A stretch of DNA of 64,000 nucleotides from Basidiobolus meristosporus CBS 931.73 (GCA_002104905.1 MCFE01000160.1:85450-149449), one strand, 5' to 3'. Shown: positions 34,780 through 47,705, counted from the first letter of the stretch. Notes: a model not told the origin generated them from the letters alone. Numbers and translations: made by a program.

Positions 34780-37700
34780 AGTTCTGGGTGGTATAGGTTG
34801 TTCGCGCGTTCCACGCTGCAGACGATCTCTCTTGAACGAGCTATATGATGAACGAAAAGTCCTCATTCAAATCCCCCCGAGATTGGGTGAGTTCTGGATT
34901 GCCCTTATTCCTGGGGGGGGGGAAATCAAATAAAGACATCTATGTAAATAAGTATCGCGTGGCCGATCCTGCTTAGGTAAAGTGTTTTTATTGCGTCAAG
35001 GAACCGATAGAACATTAGGCACCTCTTTGAGGGATGGCAAATCGATGGCGTGGTGTATGCAGCTACACCCAATTCGGCCCCAGGTGGCTATCTACTAGCG
35101 AGGGAGATCTCAACATAAGATAGCGTCGCTGAAGGGTAACCACATGTATGTTGCTCAGTGCACATGAAGTTGACTGGCCTGTTCCTGGGAGAGAGTAGCA
35201 CCTGCCACATCATAGGCACAGTCATCCTATTCCTGAATTTCATAAACCAGTATGGCGGGAGAGCTAGCAGATATAGGGATATGTAGCGCTTTGATAGAGG
35301 ATGTCGACCATGGAGTGGATACTCGCGATCTGGGCTTATAGACTGGGAGAAGATAGAGTAGCGAAGTGAACACCATTTGTGGCTCCTCAGATGGGCACCA
35401 ATGCACCATGCCAATGAGGATATGCACTTCCTGCTCTCCACCATTGGCTATAACGGTTGATTGCCCTGCCCACGACCCCTTTACCCATTACTCATTACCC
35501 ACATCCAACCCATCGTGACAAGGGTGGCTTATCTGCAGTGAGACATCAGGAAGATCCAGTTGAGGTGGAGATTCCCCTTTTCGTTCATTAGTCAATCAAC
35601 CCCTTGGGTGAAGGCGGAGTCATCTCAGATATAACAAATAACATTTAATGAATAGGCATCGCATGGACTACTTGAATGGCAGCAGGCTTGAGGGCCACAC
35701 CCCAATTACCCAGGTTTCAATGCGGACATACCACAGCTACGGTTTTAAAACGCAAGGGTTGTTAGGGGTTGTAGAACAACCTATATTACATGTTCGATTT
35801 GATTTGGTCAGGCTGGAGATCAACTCCAGAATCGAGAGATGAAGTATCCATGTGCGGATCATTCGCTGTGACTAATTGAGCGGGCTATCGGATGCATCCC
35901 AGGTAGGATGTTGGTGGTGGCTGGGTGTGGGTTGTATTGTATGCTGTTGATTGTGTCCATCGGCTTTCCGTATGGTATTACCGGCACTTTCGTGAGTCGA
36001 AATGGTGGTCCGTTGGCACATTGTCACAAGCCGACAGTGTGGAGAGCCCATCAAGCGCTCATTGAAGTTTGAGCATCGTGCTGGAATCAAGTAACTGAAA
36101 CGTCTCCAAAGGGGTGCCCGGATGCAGAACGAGGCCCCTTAACTGACTCATCATTGCCAGATCCGGCCCCGGTTGGGCTGGGCGGCCTTCAGACCAGGTA
36201 GAGGCAGGAAACATGGTGAAAGGAAGACACATACATGCACGTATGTCAAGAGAGGATTTTGAATTCACTACTTGGAGTCGAAGTGCGCCATTCCAGGGAT
36301 TCCGTGGTCTTGATCTTGCTCCAGGATACCGGGGATTGAGCATCTCCTAGGTTCTTCCATTTCAGGCCATTCGGTGCGATGAATATGACACTTCATGTGA
36401 TGTCGAGAATAGGAGTAGTGATGGGCATTCCCAAAGCATCCAGTATACACATAGGCAGGAATGATTTCTCGTCCCGGATGGAACCAGTATTTTGCATTCA
36501 GAACCAAGGGGAACCATTTAAATCATTTCGTTTGCGCAACGACGATAAATGAATTCGTCAACATTCGCATGACAAATTTAGCAGGATTCAGTTAAAAATA
36601 CTCCATCCTTCGGTCATCTATCGGACTGCCTTTTCACCAACTTATATTAGATAATCTCCATCATCCGTCGATATCTATGACATAGCTGCAGTGTGCCAAG
36701 GATGGCCGGCGCAGCAAATTGACTCCGGAAAATGATGGTTATACCAATGGTTCTCAATAATAGCAATGAGGCATCAATTAATTGGCGCTGGAGTTCATCC
36801 CATAGACAGCGGCAGCCCAATTATGAGTCGCCCCATTATGGGCTGCAGATCGAGGCAACCGTCGGTGGCAAGACACGGGATGAGAGTGAATTGTGTGCGC
36901 TACTTGTATCCAAAGCCGTGCACCGAGCCTGGAGGGAGAAAGCCGTTGTCATGGAGAAGGGTCGATCTGTCGTGATGATGGCATCGGTGCGATACGAAAG
37001 TGACCATCTCCGGGATGGTGGACCCCAGCAGCCAGATATCTATTGTGGCATTCCTACGTGATGGGCAGCAGACGATGGGTAAAAACAACCTAAATTGAAA
37101 ATGACGCAGATGTAAACTCATCCCATGGCCCAAATCGGGAATTATTGATTCCACCCTCAGTCTCAGAAGAATCTGACAACCATACCAAGGCATTCTTGAA
37201 GGACAGCATTGTGCCACGATGAAGTCAAACTTTCTCACTAACTCGGAGGGAAAAGGGGCGATTGAGTCAGGTTAACCAAGTCTAGGATTGAGCTGGTTTG
37301 AGCATGACTGGAGCAATGCTGGCTAGCTGGAAGCTATCAAGAGTCTGAACTCAGTCTCAGTTCTCGGTGTCTGACCCGCCTCTAATCGATATGGAGCGGT
37401 TGCAATTCAGGGGACGTTGCTATCCGACTCACCTGATCTACAACAATGGCTCTGAATGGCTTGGGAATTCAAATGCCGCAATCAATGAAATATATGCTTG
37501 CTCGCAGCATAATGGCATAAATGAATTGCATGCATCGCTTGCCGATGCTACCAGTGATCATGAAGCTTCCACCTCACGCTGCGTGATCAGGCCCAGTTAG
37601 CCTTTTTAATCTGTTTGTAATAGAGGTGAGCAATAGTGATTTCTTGATAGAGGGCGGATGGGATAAGCCAACTTCATGCCATATCTACTGACTGGCAGCG

Positions 37701-38168
37701 ATTATTAAACTGAGACATGTGACCGACGAATCAGGCGATGGAAAACCTGAGATGTTGCAAGGACTTGTGCTCCGGAATTGGCTCCAGAGATCAGAGTGAA
37801 CGTATCACTCCCTCATCTTTTTTTATGGCTCGGCTACCCGCTTGACACTTGGCTAATCAGATTGGTCACTAATTACAGGAATTTCTGGTAGGTTTCTTAT
37901 ATATATAACCTCGGGTTGTCCTCAAGAGGAGCATTGCTTCTTAGCTCGATTGCTTGAACCCTACCGTTGAAATCCTGCTCCTTAATTTGTCCGTTCAGAA
38001 CATTAACGGGTGCTGAGTGTATACGAATTAATCCTTTGATTTCCCTGGACCCACCTTACACGTTGGTATCGTCCTGAATGCTCTTCGACCTCCCTAAACC
38101 CCGTTGCTAACCTTTCCCCGTGTCTCCACTAGATCAGTGACATTACTGCGAACCACGCGTTGAGAACC
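34780..38168. other. 3.4-kb region with no supported gene
   Basis: Several short open frames exist (35,444-35,088 minus; 36,507-36,268 minus; 36,732-37,061 plus; 37,367-37,600 plus). None has a recognisable domain or a convincing splice partner. A G8 run lies at about 34,913-34,920. The 37,900-38,168 part has a TATATATAA stretch and the long pyrimidine-rich leader of the bZIP gene. Confidence 0.4.
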
Positions 38169-39138
38169 ATGACTGACACTACATTAAACAGCAACTTTGT
38201 GGAAGGTGAAGTTTGTGACGCTTTCGATGCTTTCATCGATCCCAAGTATGTGGAGGAGTCAGAGAACCTGACCAACTCGGAGCTGTTTCGTTACTACTTC
38301 GAGAGTGAACTCCCGCACCAGATTGCCGAGAGTTTGTCTTCCTCGGATAACATCGTCACCACCTCCCCTTCACCAAACATCAAAATGGAGGAGTCTGACA
38401 TAGAGCTTGTTCTGCAGACCCTTTTGAACAGCGTCAACTCCCATATCCCTGCCACCACCGAGCCGGCGCTCCTATGCGGTGACTCTGCTGCCGCATCGTC
38501 CCCCTCATCCCCACACCCTTCACCTGACCACCTTCAGCACTCTTCCAAAAAGCCTCTGGCTAAAAGCCCCACCAGGCAGCTTCGGGCCAGCTCCCTTGAG
38601 GCAGACCTGGACCCCAACAATCCCGAAATTCAAAAGCTTAGCTCCAAAGAGCGCCGCCAGCTCCGCAACAAGATATCTGCCAGAAACTTCCGAGTTCGAA
38701 GAAAGGGTAAGTGTTTCATGGGTCCTCCGCTTGTGTTCCATCACTCATCATGGTGCTTTACCCCCAGAGTACATCTCCACCTTGGAGGCGCAAGTGCAGC
38801 AGTATCAGTCGGAAATCAAGACGCTCCGAGATTCCCTCAGCACGGTTGAGGATGAGAATTCCAAACTTCGCTCCGAATTGGCCGAGATGCGCAGCAGCTT
38901 TGATGCACATGTGCCAATCTCTGATCCGATTAGTAATCCTTCTTCCCTTGCGGAAAGCGCAGTCGAGCCAATGATCATAGAGAGCCCATCTCTACGCCGA
39001 TCAGCTTCCCCGTTCACCTTCACGGTGAAATCGGGAATGGCGCCCATATCGAACGGGGAGCATTTCAACAAAGACATTCCCAACAGCGCTACCAGCCCCG
39101 CCTCCCTTTGGCAGGATAGCCGGGTTATTGTTCACTAG
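38169..39138 (+). CDS. bZIP transcription factor
   Basis: Exons 38,169-38,706 and 38,768-39,138 with a 61-nt GT-AG intron in phase 1; 302 residues. The start is ATG 38169, context ACCATGACT. The basic region and zipper are continuous only after splicing: SSKERRQLRNKISARNFRVR with the N-x7-R signature, then RKEYISTLEAQVQQYQ. Leucines recur at seven-residue spacing through DSLSTVEDENSKLRSELAEM. The N-terminal half is acidic and Ser-rich (activation-type) and contains IKMEESD, resembling a SUMO site. The C-terminal half is Ser/Pro-rich. Targets are unknown. The intron falls inside the DNA-binding domain, between the basic region and the zipper. Confidence 0.88.
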
Positions 39139-40344
39139 GCACCCCCTTGAGTAGTGGTATTTCTCGAAACCAGCCATCCCTTTGCTGTACCCGACCCACT
39201 GTATAGTAATGCCGAGCGCTTTCTTCCCAGCCAGCGGCGGTCGGTTGTTTGCCGACACCCCGTGGCGAGGCAAGCAGAGACCACAAGTCCCCCACCCCAT
39301 GTACATAGCATACTGAGTCGCTATTGATGTTAGGAACATCTAGCATAGTAAACATCTTTATCGTGATCCCCCGTGTTTCGCAGTTGCCTCCTAATTTGAT
39401 ATGGGCGCTGATACCCAGGGAAGGGCATCGGAGTTTAATCCGCGTCCGGCTGGAAGATCCTGCCAAATCCATGGAAATTGACAAATCTTATTCTTCCACC
39501 GGTTTCCTAAATCGGACATGGCTGTATGGGATGCATAATCGAATAAACCACGAATATTAACCCACCATTGTCACTCCTTGCCAGAACCTTCCATGTGCCT
39601 GCTGTATGGACAAAGTGCTTTGCCACCATGGCGCCGACATCCCATCGGGTGCATACTCACCAGGCTTTGGTTTCGGATGAACGGGGATATCTGCTGGGTC
39701 ATCGTGAAGCCAGGCCAACACACCCAATAGCACCCGTCGCCACTTCTGCGGTAGAGTCGCGCGCAGCACGCGGTTTGGGGCATTCGTCTCAAAGGCCCCT
39801 TCTCACAAAGAGCATTACCTCTATTGGATCCGATTGTCCTTCACTCCGGTGTGAGTAATTGTTTTACTTGATTGCGGGGATGACCATCATGCAACCCGGT
39901 GAGCCAGTGGTGTCACTGCGTTAACGCTATGTCCAGCGCTCTTTGTGAGCTGGCTGCCACGTGACCGGGCCTTGCCCAGCTGGCGACGCAGAGCAATCGA
40001 CAGGCTCGCCAGTGGATCAGTTGGATACTGCGGAGGCGCCATTGAGGGCGAGACCTTGTTGAAAACAATCGGGATGGGAGATCCGCCGATTCAGAGGAGC
40101 TCTGAAGCACACATTCTTAGAAGCAGATGGAATCCGTCTACAATGGGTAACCTCACTGGACTATTTGGACCCTACTTCATGTATACATGTTACATGAATC
40201 TAGACAAAACCATCCTATTTCGTTGTCCATCTATTATTAGTTAATATACTCTGTGTAAGTTTAATCAGCCAGGAAAAGTTTATTTTGGTCTAATTGGCAA
40301 TATTTAGCGGGAAGCCTGGGAGTGCTGCTGACTTACTGGTTATC
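39139..40344. other. Intergenic, bZIP to GGPP synthase
   Basis: 1.2 kb with only short chance-like frames on both strands. No tRNA, repeat or splice-supported gene is seen. Confidence 0.4.
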
Positions 40345-41884
40345 ATGTCTCAACCTCAACCACCTGCCTTGGACAGCACCAAAGAAACTGAAGATCCCGA
40401 AAAGGTACCCCAAATCTATTTCGCTTCGCCTTTTTCTCTATAGTGATGCTTCGTTGAAGTTGCCAACTGGCTGGCCATGGTAGCTTGTTACCTGTTTATT
40501 TCCTTCCTGATACCCAAGAGCTCCTTATTAGTACACGTCCCCTTCAGTAACTTCGGCCCAAGCATATGTAGTAACCTTGTGTCCAGATTCTTCTAGAGCC
40601 TTACAACTACCTTCGACAGTACCCTGGAAAAGAAATCCGTACCTTATTAATCGATGCTTTTGATCATTGGCTGCGTGTGCCTCAACCGGAGCTCAAGGTG
40701 ATCACTAAGGTGATCGAGATGCTCCACACGGCTAGTTTGTTGTAAGTAAAGTTTCTCTTGGCCACGCCCTGCCTCCTCTCGTGAGACACTAAACTTCGAT
40801 TCATAGGATTGACGATGTGGAAGATGATTCCAAACTTCGTCGTGGCGTCCCAGGTAGGAAGAGGTCAGGTGCATGGTCGCTCTCGACTTGGTTATTTATA
40901 AACTCTTTCAACAGTGGCGCATAAAATATACGGGGTACCCATCACCATTAACGCAGCAAACTACGCCTATTTCCTTGCGCTTGACGAAATCAGCAAGCTG
41001 CAGAACCCCAAAATGGTCCAGATCTTCACAGGTATGCCGAGTTGCCCTTGGCCTCTGAACGTCCTTCGAGCCGACTCACTGACGTTTCCAATAAGAGGAG
41101 CTCCTTAATTTACATAGGGGCCAAGGAATGGATCTTTTCTGGAGAGATACCGTCACATGTCCTACGGAAGAGGAATACATCCAGATGGTGGGGAACAGTC
41201 AGTATATCCAAGCATATCATTACCAAGCTTCAAGCCTTTGACAAGTCAAACTCTGATAGAAACCGGCGGCCTTCTAAGATTAGCAGTGAAACTAATGGAA
41301 GAAGCCAGTGCATCTTGCGTGTAAGGGTCTTTCGTTCGGAGAGAAACACCACCTCAGCGGATTAACCCGTCTCCTTTTACTAGCGAGTACGTTCCTTTAG
41401 TGAATATCATAGGAATCCATTTTCAAATCCGGGACGACCTCATGAACCTCAAATCAGACCTAGTAAGTCTTGCTAACAGCCAACACACCCGGACAGCGCA
41501 CTGACCACCTGCGAACCCAATCCAGTACTCCGACAACAAGGGATACTGTGAGGACCTAACTGAAGGGAAATTCTCATTTCCCGTTATCCATTGCATTCGA
41601 GCCGACACGTCGAATAGACAGTTACTCAGTAGGTGCATTCGTACGTTGGCCAACCTGTAGCATTCTCTCACGTATCCCTCTCGGCAGATATACTCAAACA
41701 GCGCACGCTGGATAAAGATGTGAAGAAATTCGCTGTACATTTAATGGAAAAGACCAACTCATTCGAATACACCTTCGAGCGTCTCCAGGTCTACGAAAAG
41801 CAAGCACGCCAGGAAATCGCTCGGCTTGGGGGCAATGTGAAGCTCGAGAAAATTTTAGATAGATTAAGCGTTGACTTCAAATAA
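40345..41884 (+). CDS. BTS1: Geranylgeranyl diphosphate synthase (BTS1 type)
   Basis: Nine exons: 40,345-40,404; 40,587-40,741; 40,807-40,853; 40,915-41,031; 41,096-41,197; 41,260-41,320; 41,384-41,462; 41,526-41,628; 41,688-41,884. Introns are GT-AG and mostly 59-65 nt, and the product is 306 residues. It condenses isopentenyl diphosphate with allylic diphosphates to give C20 GGPP for protein prenylation and terpenoids. Visible landmarks are [12 protein letters not shown], the first Asp-rich motif [42 protein letters not shown] and the second Asp-rich motif [10 protein letters not shown], whose DDxxN form is typical of fungal and animal type III enzymes. [15 protein letters not shown] follows. 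It is cytosolic, with no targeting peptide. The exon phases all agree, so the model is well supported. Confidence 0.92.
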
Positions 41885-42565
41885 ACTACGTGACTTGGTT
41901 GTAATATGAATGTTGTGTGGGACGATACAGTCAAAATACAATTCCCTTCCCACTCCCGTCAACACTGAATCGTTGTTTGTCGATCAACTAGTGCAGTGTA
42001 TTCTGGAATGGAAATCGTCAGAAAACCTACTTGGCTGGTTTTGAATGCACCAGTTGACAGTGTGACCTCTTCAGCTGACACACAATCCTGAGAATAACCA
42101 GGAGATGGTCGTGTCCTTCAGTTGCTATCATTGTGGTCATGAACATGTTCATCGTACATTTGAAGGTACACAACAGGATTCGCATTTCCGTAAACAAAAA
42201 GCCATCAAACTGCTTCGTGGCGTTCCACGAATTATTGATATAAATCGTTCGTATCACTCACCTATCCATTTTCAACACAACACTAGCCTCACTGATCCAC
42301 TGTACAAATCATTCGGAACATGAGGTAACATCTATGCATCATCAACATCGCAAAGAATCACCCCATGAAGATCGTGCGACTCTTACATCATCAACCAGAT
42401 AGCATCATGCGAAGTTGAGTGTGGGGCTTTATCAGTTCGCCTGGGTGATTGTGCAGGCCAACGTGCTGTATCCCACGGATTCTTGTCTTGTTGGGGACTT
42501 GGGTTTTATTGGCTTTCGATTTACAAGATGCGGTGGTGACAAACCTGCGCTTATATGTATTTGAT
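41885..42565. other. Intergenic between convergent genes
   Basis: 3' regions of the GGPP synthase and DM9 genes. Nothing else is seen. Confidence 0.45.
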
Positions 42566-43319
42566 TCAGAGGTAAGCAAGTACGTAATACGTGTCGCGGT
42601 GCACCTTTTCCTTGCCACCATAGCTGTAATTCATTCCTCCCTTGAAATGGGGACCAACTTTACCAAGATGTTCGCCGCCTTGAACGCGTACCTTGGCGAC
42701 ATAGAGTGGTTTACCATCGTTCTCTTCGCCACCTTCGACTGGATTCCATGATTCTGGATTCACCAGCCCTTTGCATTCAATCCAGCGAAGTTGTCTAGCA
42801 TCTCCACAGAGCACATAATACTCCTTCAGGGTGATCTCTTTGCCTATTGGAAATGGGAAAGAAAGTTGGTTAATACCAATCAACTGTGTAAAAAACTGCA
42901 AGCACACCGAGGCCAACCTCCATAACCAATAGCAAGCCCTTTAAGATGGGGAGCAGCTTTGCCGGGATGAAGACCGCCTTGGTAATATTGTCTACAAAAG
43001 TCAGTTGTCTGGTTAACTTTTGATTGTTCTGTCTACCCGAGACTCGTAGTGATTTTACCTAGCAATGAACAAAGGTTTTCCGTCCGACTCTACACCACCT
43101 TGTACGGCATTAGGTGGAACAGAGCTGCAATATCAAGTATTAGTACCGGAGGATCACCTTACACAGCGGCAGCATAACAACATACCCATCTGTTGCATAG
43201 ATCCAGTCAAACTTTGGCTTTGGCTGTTCATATCTCGGCGGTGGGTCCATGTGTTGACCAGTTTGGCCGGGAGGGAAGAAACCACCGGCAGGTGTAGGAC
43301 TTTGAGGGTAACCAGACAT
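42566..43319 (-). CDS. Double DM9-repeat (DUF3421) protein
   Basis: Four exons: 43,319-43,186; 43,124-43,059; 42,991-42,918; 42,843-42,566 (GT-AG; the third donor is a weaker GTTGGC). The product is 183 residues. A Pro-rich N terminus (about 35 residues) precedes two tandem DM9 repeats. The first has DWIYATDGSVPPNAVQGG, ESDGKPLFIAR, GGLHPGKAAPH and YGGKE; the second has RWIECKG, EENDGKPLYVAK, GGEHLGKVGPHF and YGGKEK. DM9 proteins in insects and molluscs bind mannose-type glycans and membranes. There is no signal peptide. Function in fungi is not established; a lectin-like role is a guess. Confidence 0.85.
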
Positions 43320-44320
43320 TGTGTAAGATAAACAATAAGGAAAAATACCAATTGGAAAACCTACCGTGTATAAATAATCCAGAGTTAAATACAGCTTTCG
43401 GGCCTGATTTTTTGTTATCTTGGCGTTTTGGACCACGACCGGGTATTGGTTCGTTAAGCCTGAAATGCTGATTATTGTATGTTAAGCACTGTACTTCATC
43501 TACCGCGTAAGTGAAGATGACACTAGTCCCGATTGCCTTTTTTGAATGTATGTATCATGTTCAAGGAACTTGGAAAGCGGTTTCTAAAGGAAACGCTCCA
43601 TGGTGCCTTTGGGAGATCACAAGCATTTATTTGCTTAAGGGCGGCATCGATGGCCTTCTGTTTCACACGGTGCGTACCCCGCAAAGAAACCGGGTTTACC
43701 TTTCAATTTGTGAATGTGGCCGCCTTGTACAGAACAATCATTCTTGAGCGTCTGCAGCTGTGGTAGGGCCCGAGGAAGCATCTGCAGTGCCATCGGGTGT
43801 ACTGCGAAGATGGATTTTCTCGTACCAGGATTGTTGCTTTCTTGAAGGGTAACTATTGATGTGGATTTTTATCATTAGCCTCAAATGCTATCCAACTGGC
43901 ACATGTAGATGGATGCGCAGATTGCGGTTGTCACTGCGCAATCACTGCGCAAGCACATGCTGAATTCCCGGATATTCTTGTATCCATATCACGCTATGTC
44001 TTGGCATCTACTACATTTGGGATTATCGCGCATTGATATTTCCCGTTTCCACAACAAAAAATTCCAAAATGAATGGAGGTTGACTTTGCTAGATTTATAC
44101 AAGTTACCTCCAAACTAGCCCAATACAGTCGTTCAAGGTTGATGTACATCAGCCTGTGCTTTGTTGGTTACGAACCTTGGCTTGTCGAATGGATTGTTGC
44201 ATTTTCCACTCGGCTTACAGCCGAGTTTTTAATTTTATGTGAAATATTTGTTGAAAACATTATATCATTATAGCTGGCATACAGTATATATGAATCGAGT
44301 CGTGACAGGAGGGATTTTCT
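43320..44320. other. Intergenic, no supported gene
   Basis: Promoter of the DM9 gene plus about 0.8 kb of sequence without recognisable coding potential. Confidence 0.4.
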
Positions 44321-47300
44321 TCACCACTCAGATCCTTCTATTTTGAAAACTTCCGCATAATTGAAATGCCGATTTACCAAGCTGTAGACTGGGGCGGGGA
44401 GATTGATTGATATCAAGACATTCTGAACTTTTGACAAACCATGGCTCTTGATAAGACGGTTCAGGACCTCAGATACAAGCGAAGGATACTGGTTGGGGAT
44501 CGCATCAGTTATCATAGATGTGCGCGCGTGGTAAATTCTTCAGCATTCTACTTACCACCATCTCATTGTACCATCTTTCGTTGTGTACGACCAACTGAGC
44601 AATTGCTGACAATGTTTGTTGAAGATCGTCTTCGTCCGCATAGATCTTCATTAGTCTTGTCCAGGCTTTCGCAGAGAATTTGTTATGCAGACAGCGCTCA
44701 TACGCCTCCTTGGCTTCTTTCTGTTGTACATCATTCTAGTTGAATGGAAGGTCTGAAATACACTTCTGATAAACCAACCTTATGATGCAGTCTAAGCGCC
44801 AAATCACCCAACGCTTCCCACTCAGAACCGGTTTTAGAATAGATCAGTTGCTGTGATTTGACATGAAAGGCTTCAGCTCTCCAGGAAGTGTATGCACGCA
44901 AGTCCTGTAAAAAGGAATAAAAATCAACTGGGTTGGCCAAGCAATAGTAGAATCGAGTGGGAGAGGACCTCATAGAGCACCATGAATAAATTGTCAAGCC
45001 ATCTGATCCGCATGAAATGAATGCTCTTAGTATGAATGGTGCGCTAATAATTCCGATGATTGCTACCTTTCACAAAGCCTCTTGTTACTGAAGGGGGTGG
45101 TAGCGTCCTTGCCGATGTGAACAAGCCGTTACTATAGAGCCAGATTCCAGGCAAACTGAAGCCCAAATACCTTATCTGATTGCTCATTATCCTTTTCTAC
45201 AGCTGGAATGTTAAAGCCAACCTTTTTACCATTGGCCCGGGAAGATTTACGAGTATTCTGCTCTGCTCCAGCCTCATTTTCCTGAGGATCGTCTATTTCA
45301 AAGGACTGTGGTGCTTTGCTGGATGATTTGTCTGAACTAGGCAGCATGTTCTGATGGTCAGATGTACCCATTGAGCTATCATTTAGATTAGCGTTTTTCA
45401 TTTTCTCAGCGATGGATTCCTGAGCGTCTGACACCTTGGGCTCAGAGTCCTCTGCTGTAGCTTCCATATTAACTGGTGGTTCACTTATAGGCGAAGTTGT
45501 AGACGCGCCTTCTGAAGTTTCATCGTTATCCATACTCTCAGCATTGGTCAGTGATTGCTCCGGTCTTTCGGGCTCTTGCTGTAAACTAGATTCTTGGGTT
45601 TCGATCTGTTTTGTTTTAACGTCAAGGGGTACGTCGTCGTCCTTATCGGAATTAGGCGTGCTTTCATCATCTGAGGGAGAAGTATGTTCATGGGCTCTTT
45701 GAAGACGGTATTCTTCCTCCATCACAAATACGGCGGACCTACATCTCAGAAGGTCGTCCCATCCAATTTTCGAGACTAGTAAAGTAAGAATATTGTAGGC
45801 CCTTGCAAATGTGCCCTTCAGTGAGGGTGCAGGGAGCCTGGCAAGGGTCGATTGTACCTGTATGCTCTATTAATTGCAAAGTATCGTTTGATTGCTTGAA
45901 CGATAAAGACCCTTTACCTCAAGCTCTTTCTCTTCTTCCTCTTCCGGAACAATCCCGTAATTTCCTTCTACTTTTGTTGGAAGGTGAATTTTCAAAGGTT
46001 GCGGCATTCGAGGGATATCCCTATCAGTGTAAGTAAACATCGGGCAAGAGTTGAGAGTCAGCAATGCCTAAAATCACATAGATAAGTAAGGAAATATAAA
46101 AAAGTATGCCGCAACTCATTTACTGAATCGAAGTCGTTTAATTCCATATAGATTTCGGTTAACTTGGCCCATGTGAGGAATTCTGAAGGTGCGCTATTTA
46201 CTGATTGCTTGGCCAGCTGCAGAGCAATGTCCATCTTGTTCTATGATCGGGCGTTAATAATCAGGCGGTCCTTAATTTGCAAAGTGTAATTTACCTTTCC
46301 CAACAGAAAATCAGCCTGGACATGAAGTAAAGGATAGCTCATGCTCTTCTTCTTCAGAGCGTGATGCAACGCATTTACTCCCTTGATTTCTTCATCTGTT
46401 AAGCGATGTCCGCTTAGCTGCACGATCAAAATGGGGTTGAGGTCTGCTTCTCGAGTACTTACCCATCCCAAAATACGATTGCGCTAGGAGAGCAGTCACC
46501 TCAGGGTCTTTCGTATATAGTGTGACGAGTTAATGATACTTTGATGCTATTGAGTTTTCCCATCAATAACGTTAAATAAAGGATATTTTTCTCGAAGAAA
46601 GTTGCTGCAACGTCAAATCGGCCACTCTCGGTGAAGTATTTCATTAATCCATCAACGAGGTAGTTCCGGGCATTTGTGGCGACTTGGATAGTCGGATCAC
46701 TTCCAAGCTGCCAGCCTGCGTCCACAACGAGAATGAGATGACTATAAATCCCGTAAATTGAATATATCCGCCTGACCTTTGAAAAATACTTGTTCGGCCG
46801 ACTCAAGGAAACGCCTCTCGGCATCAAGATTGGCTATTGGGTCGAGTTTCCGCAATCCTAATAGATGATAGGCCTCGTCCCCCGAATACAGAAAAGAGCG
46901 CAGTATAGACGATACATATGCCTCATGCCATATTTCGGGTTTTGCTTCTGTCCTAATAATACGCATGAGCACTTTGAAGAGTATTTAAAAGCCAATTGCC
47001 AAAATCTATACTTCGCCCCCTTGTGGTCTACAACATAGCTAGATACACCTCCAGGTATATTAACTTCAACACGAACATCGACTCTGGAGAACGCATTATA
47101 ACAGCTGAGACAAAAAAATAAACGTTGATTTTAGTATTGTCTTTGGCTCAAAGCTGGTGCTGAGATTACCAATAAACTCCTGAATTTATCTTCCAGGCTG
47201 CGCCTTTGCCAAACCAACCATGGGTATCATCCTTTGCCGAAAGAAATCAGCACAATTGTACGTATAAATTACTCCATATAAATTCCATTGTTTACCAGTG

Positions 47301-47705
47301 AATAGGTTAATGAGTTTATGTATGCTGCAAGGCTGGCCGAAGAAGAAGCATCAATTCCCATAATATGGTGATAAGAGCCAATCTAGAAGATTATAATTGT
47401 TAATGAGCACCCTAATGAATACTGATGAAAAGAAGAAGGGGTTTGTAGGGACGCAAGGTCCTGTAAAATATTATTCTATACGCACCTCTTTAATCCCTTG
47501 CTTGCCAGTTGATTTCGTTACATGGCAAAGATCTGGGGGGCCCAGTTCTTTGTACGAGGCTACAAGTTTAGAGAGGTATTGTATCAGTAACCAAACTACG
47601 TTTTTCTTCGCAAGAATACCAACCTAATTCTTCGGTTCTAACATTTAACGACTCTTTCAGTTCGTTTTCAAATATCTCGGGGATATCTTTCAATGTCTCG
47701 CTCAT
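44321..47705 (-). CDS. Chs5/Arf1-binding protein (ChAP; Bud7/Bch1 family), intact
   Basis: About 16 exons on minus, start ATG 47,705. Exon ends worked out from the 5' side: 47,705-47,624; 47,559-47,486; 47,382-47,296; 47,231-47,170; 47,104-47,012; 46,952 onward. ChAPs are TPR-like subunits of the exomer, which carries selected cargo (chitin synthase in yeast) from the trans-Golgi to the plasma membrane with Chs5 and Arf1. Family blocks appear in order: ELGPPDLCHVTKSTG, HHIMGIDASSSASLAAY, HEAYVSSILRSFLY, ARNYLVDGLMKYF, HHALKKKSMSYPLLHVQADF, ALLTLNSCPMFTYTDRD, IGWDDLLRCRSAVFVMEEEYR, RWLDNLFMVLYEDLRAYTSWRAE, GDLALRLHHK and a C-terminal YAEVFKIEGSEW. After EEEYR there is an insert of about 170 residues rich in Ser, Asp and Glu. 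One intron (46,520-46,586) is AT-AC. The exon boundary near 46,690-46,780 is not settled. Confidence 0.88.
46520..46586 (-). other. U12-type AT-AC intron in the ChAP gene
   Basis: Read on minus, exon ...GAGAAAA is followed by ATATCCTTTATTT, a perfect minor-spliceosome donor. The intron ends CGTCACAC, with a branch-like TCATTAAC whose A lies 10 nt upstream. Removing 67 nt in phase 1 joins FFEK to IYTKDPEVTALLAQSYFG, matching the family. Translation through it runs into a stop. Confidence 0.88.

Noticed and set aside
36268-36520. Minus-strand frame rich in His/Tyr (HHYSYSRHHMK) as an exon
   Set aside because: Stops close on both sides and no splice sites join it to anything; kept only as an unexplained frame.
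44470-44492. GTATCCTTC on minus in the ChAP gene, resembling a U12 GT donor
   Set aside because: It lies inside a coding exon just after an ordinary CAG acceptor, and the frame continues through it to the conserved C terminus.
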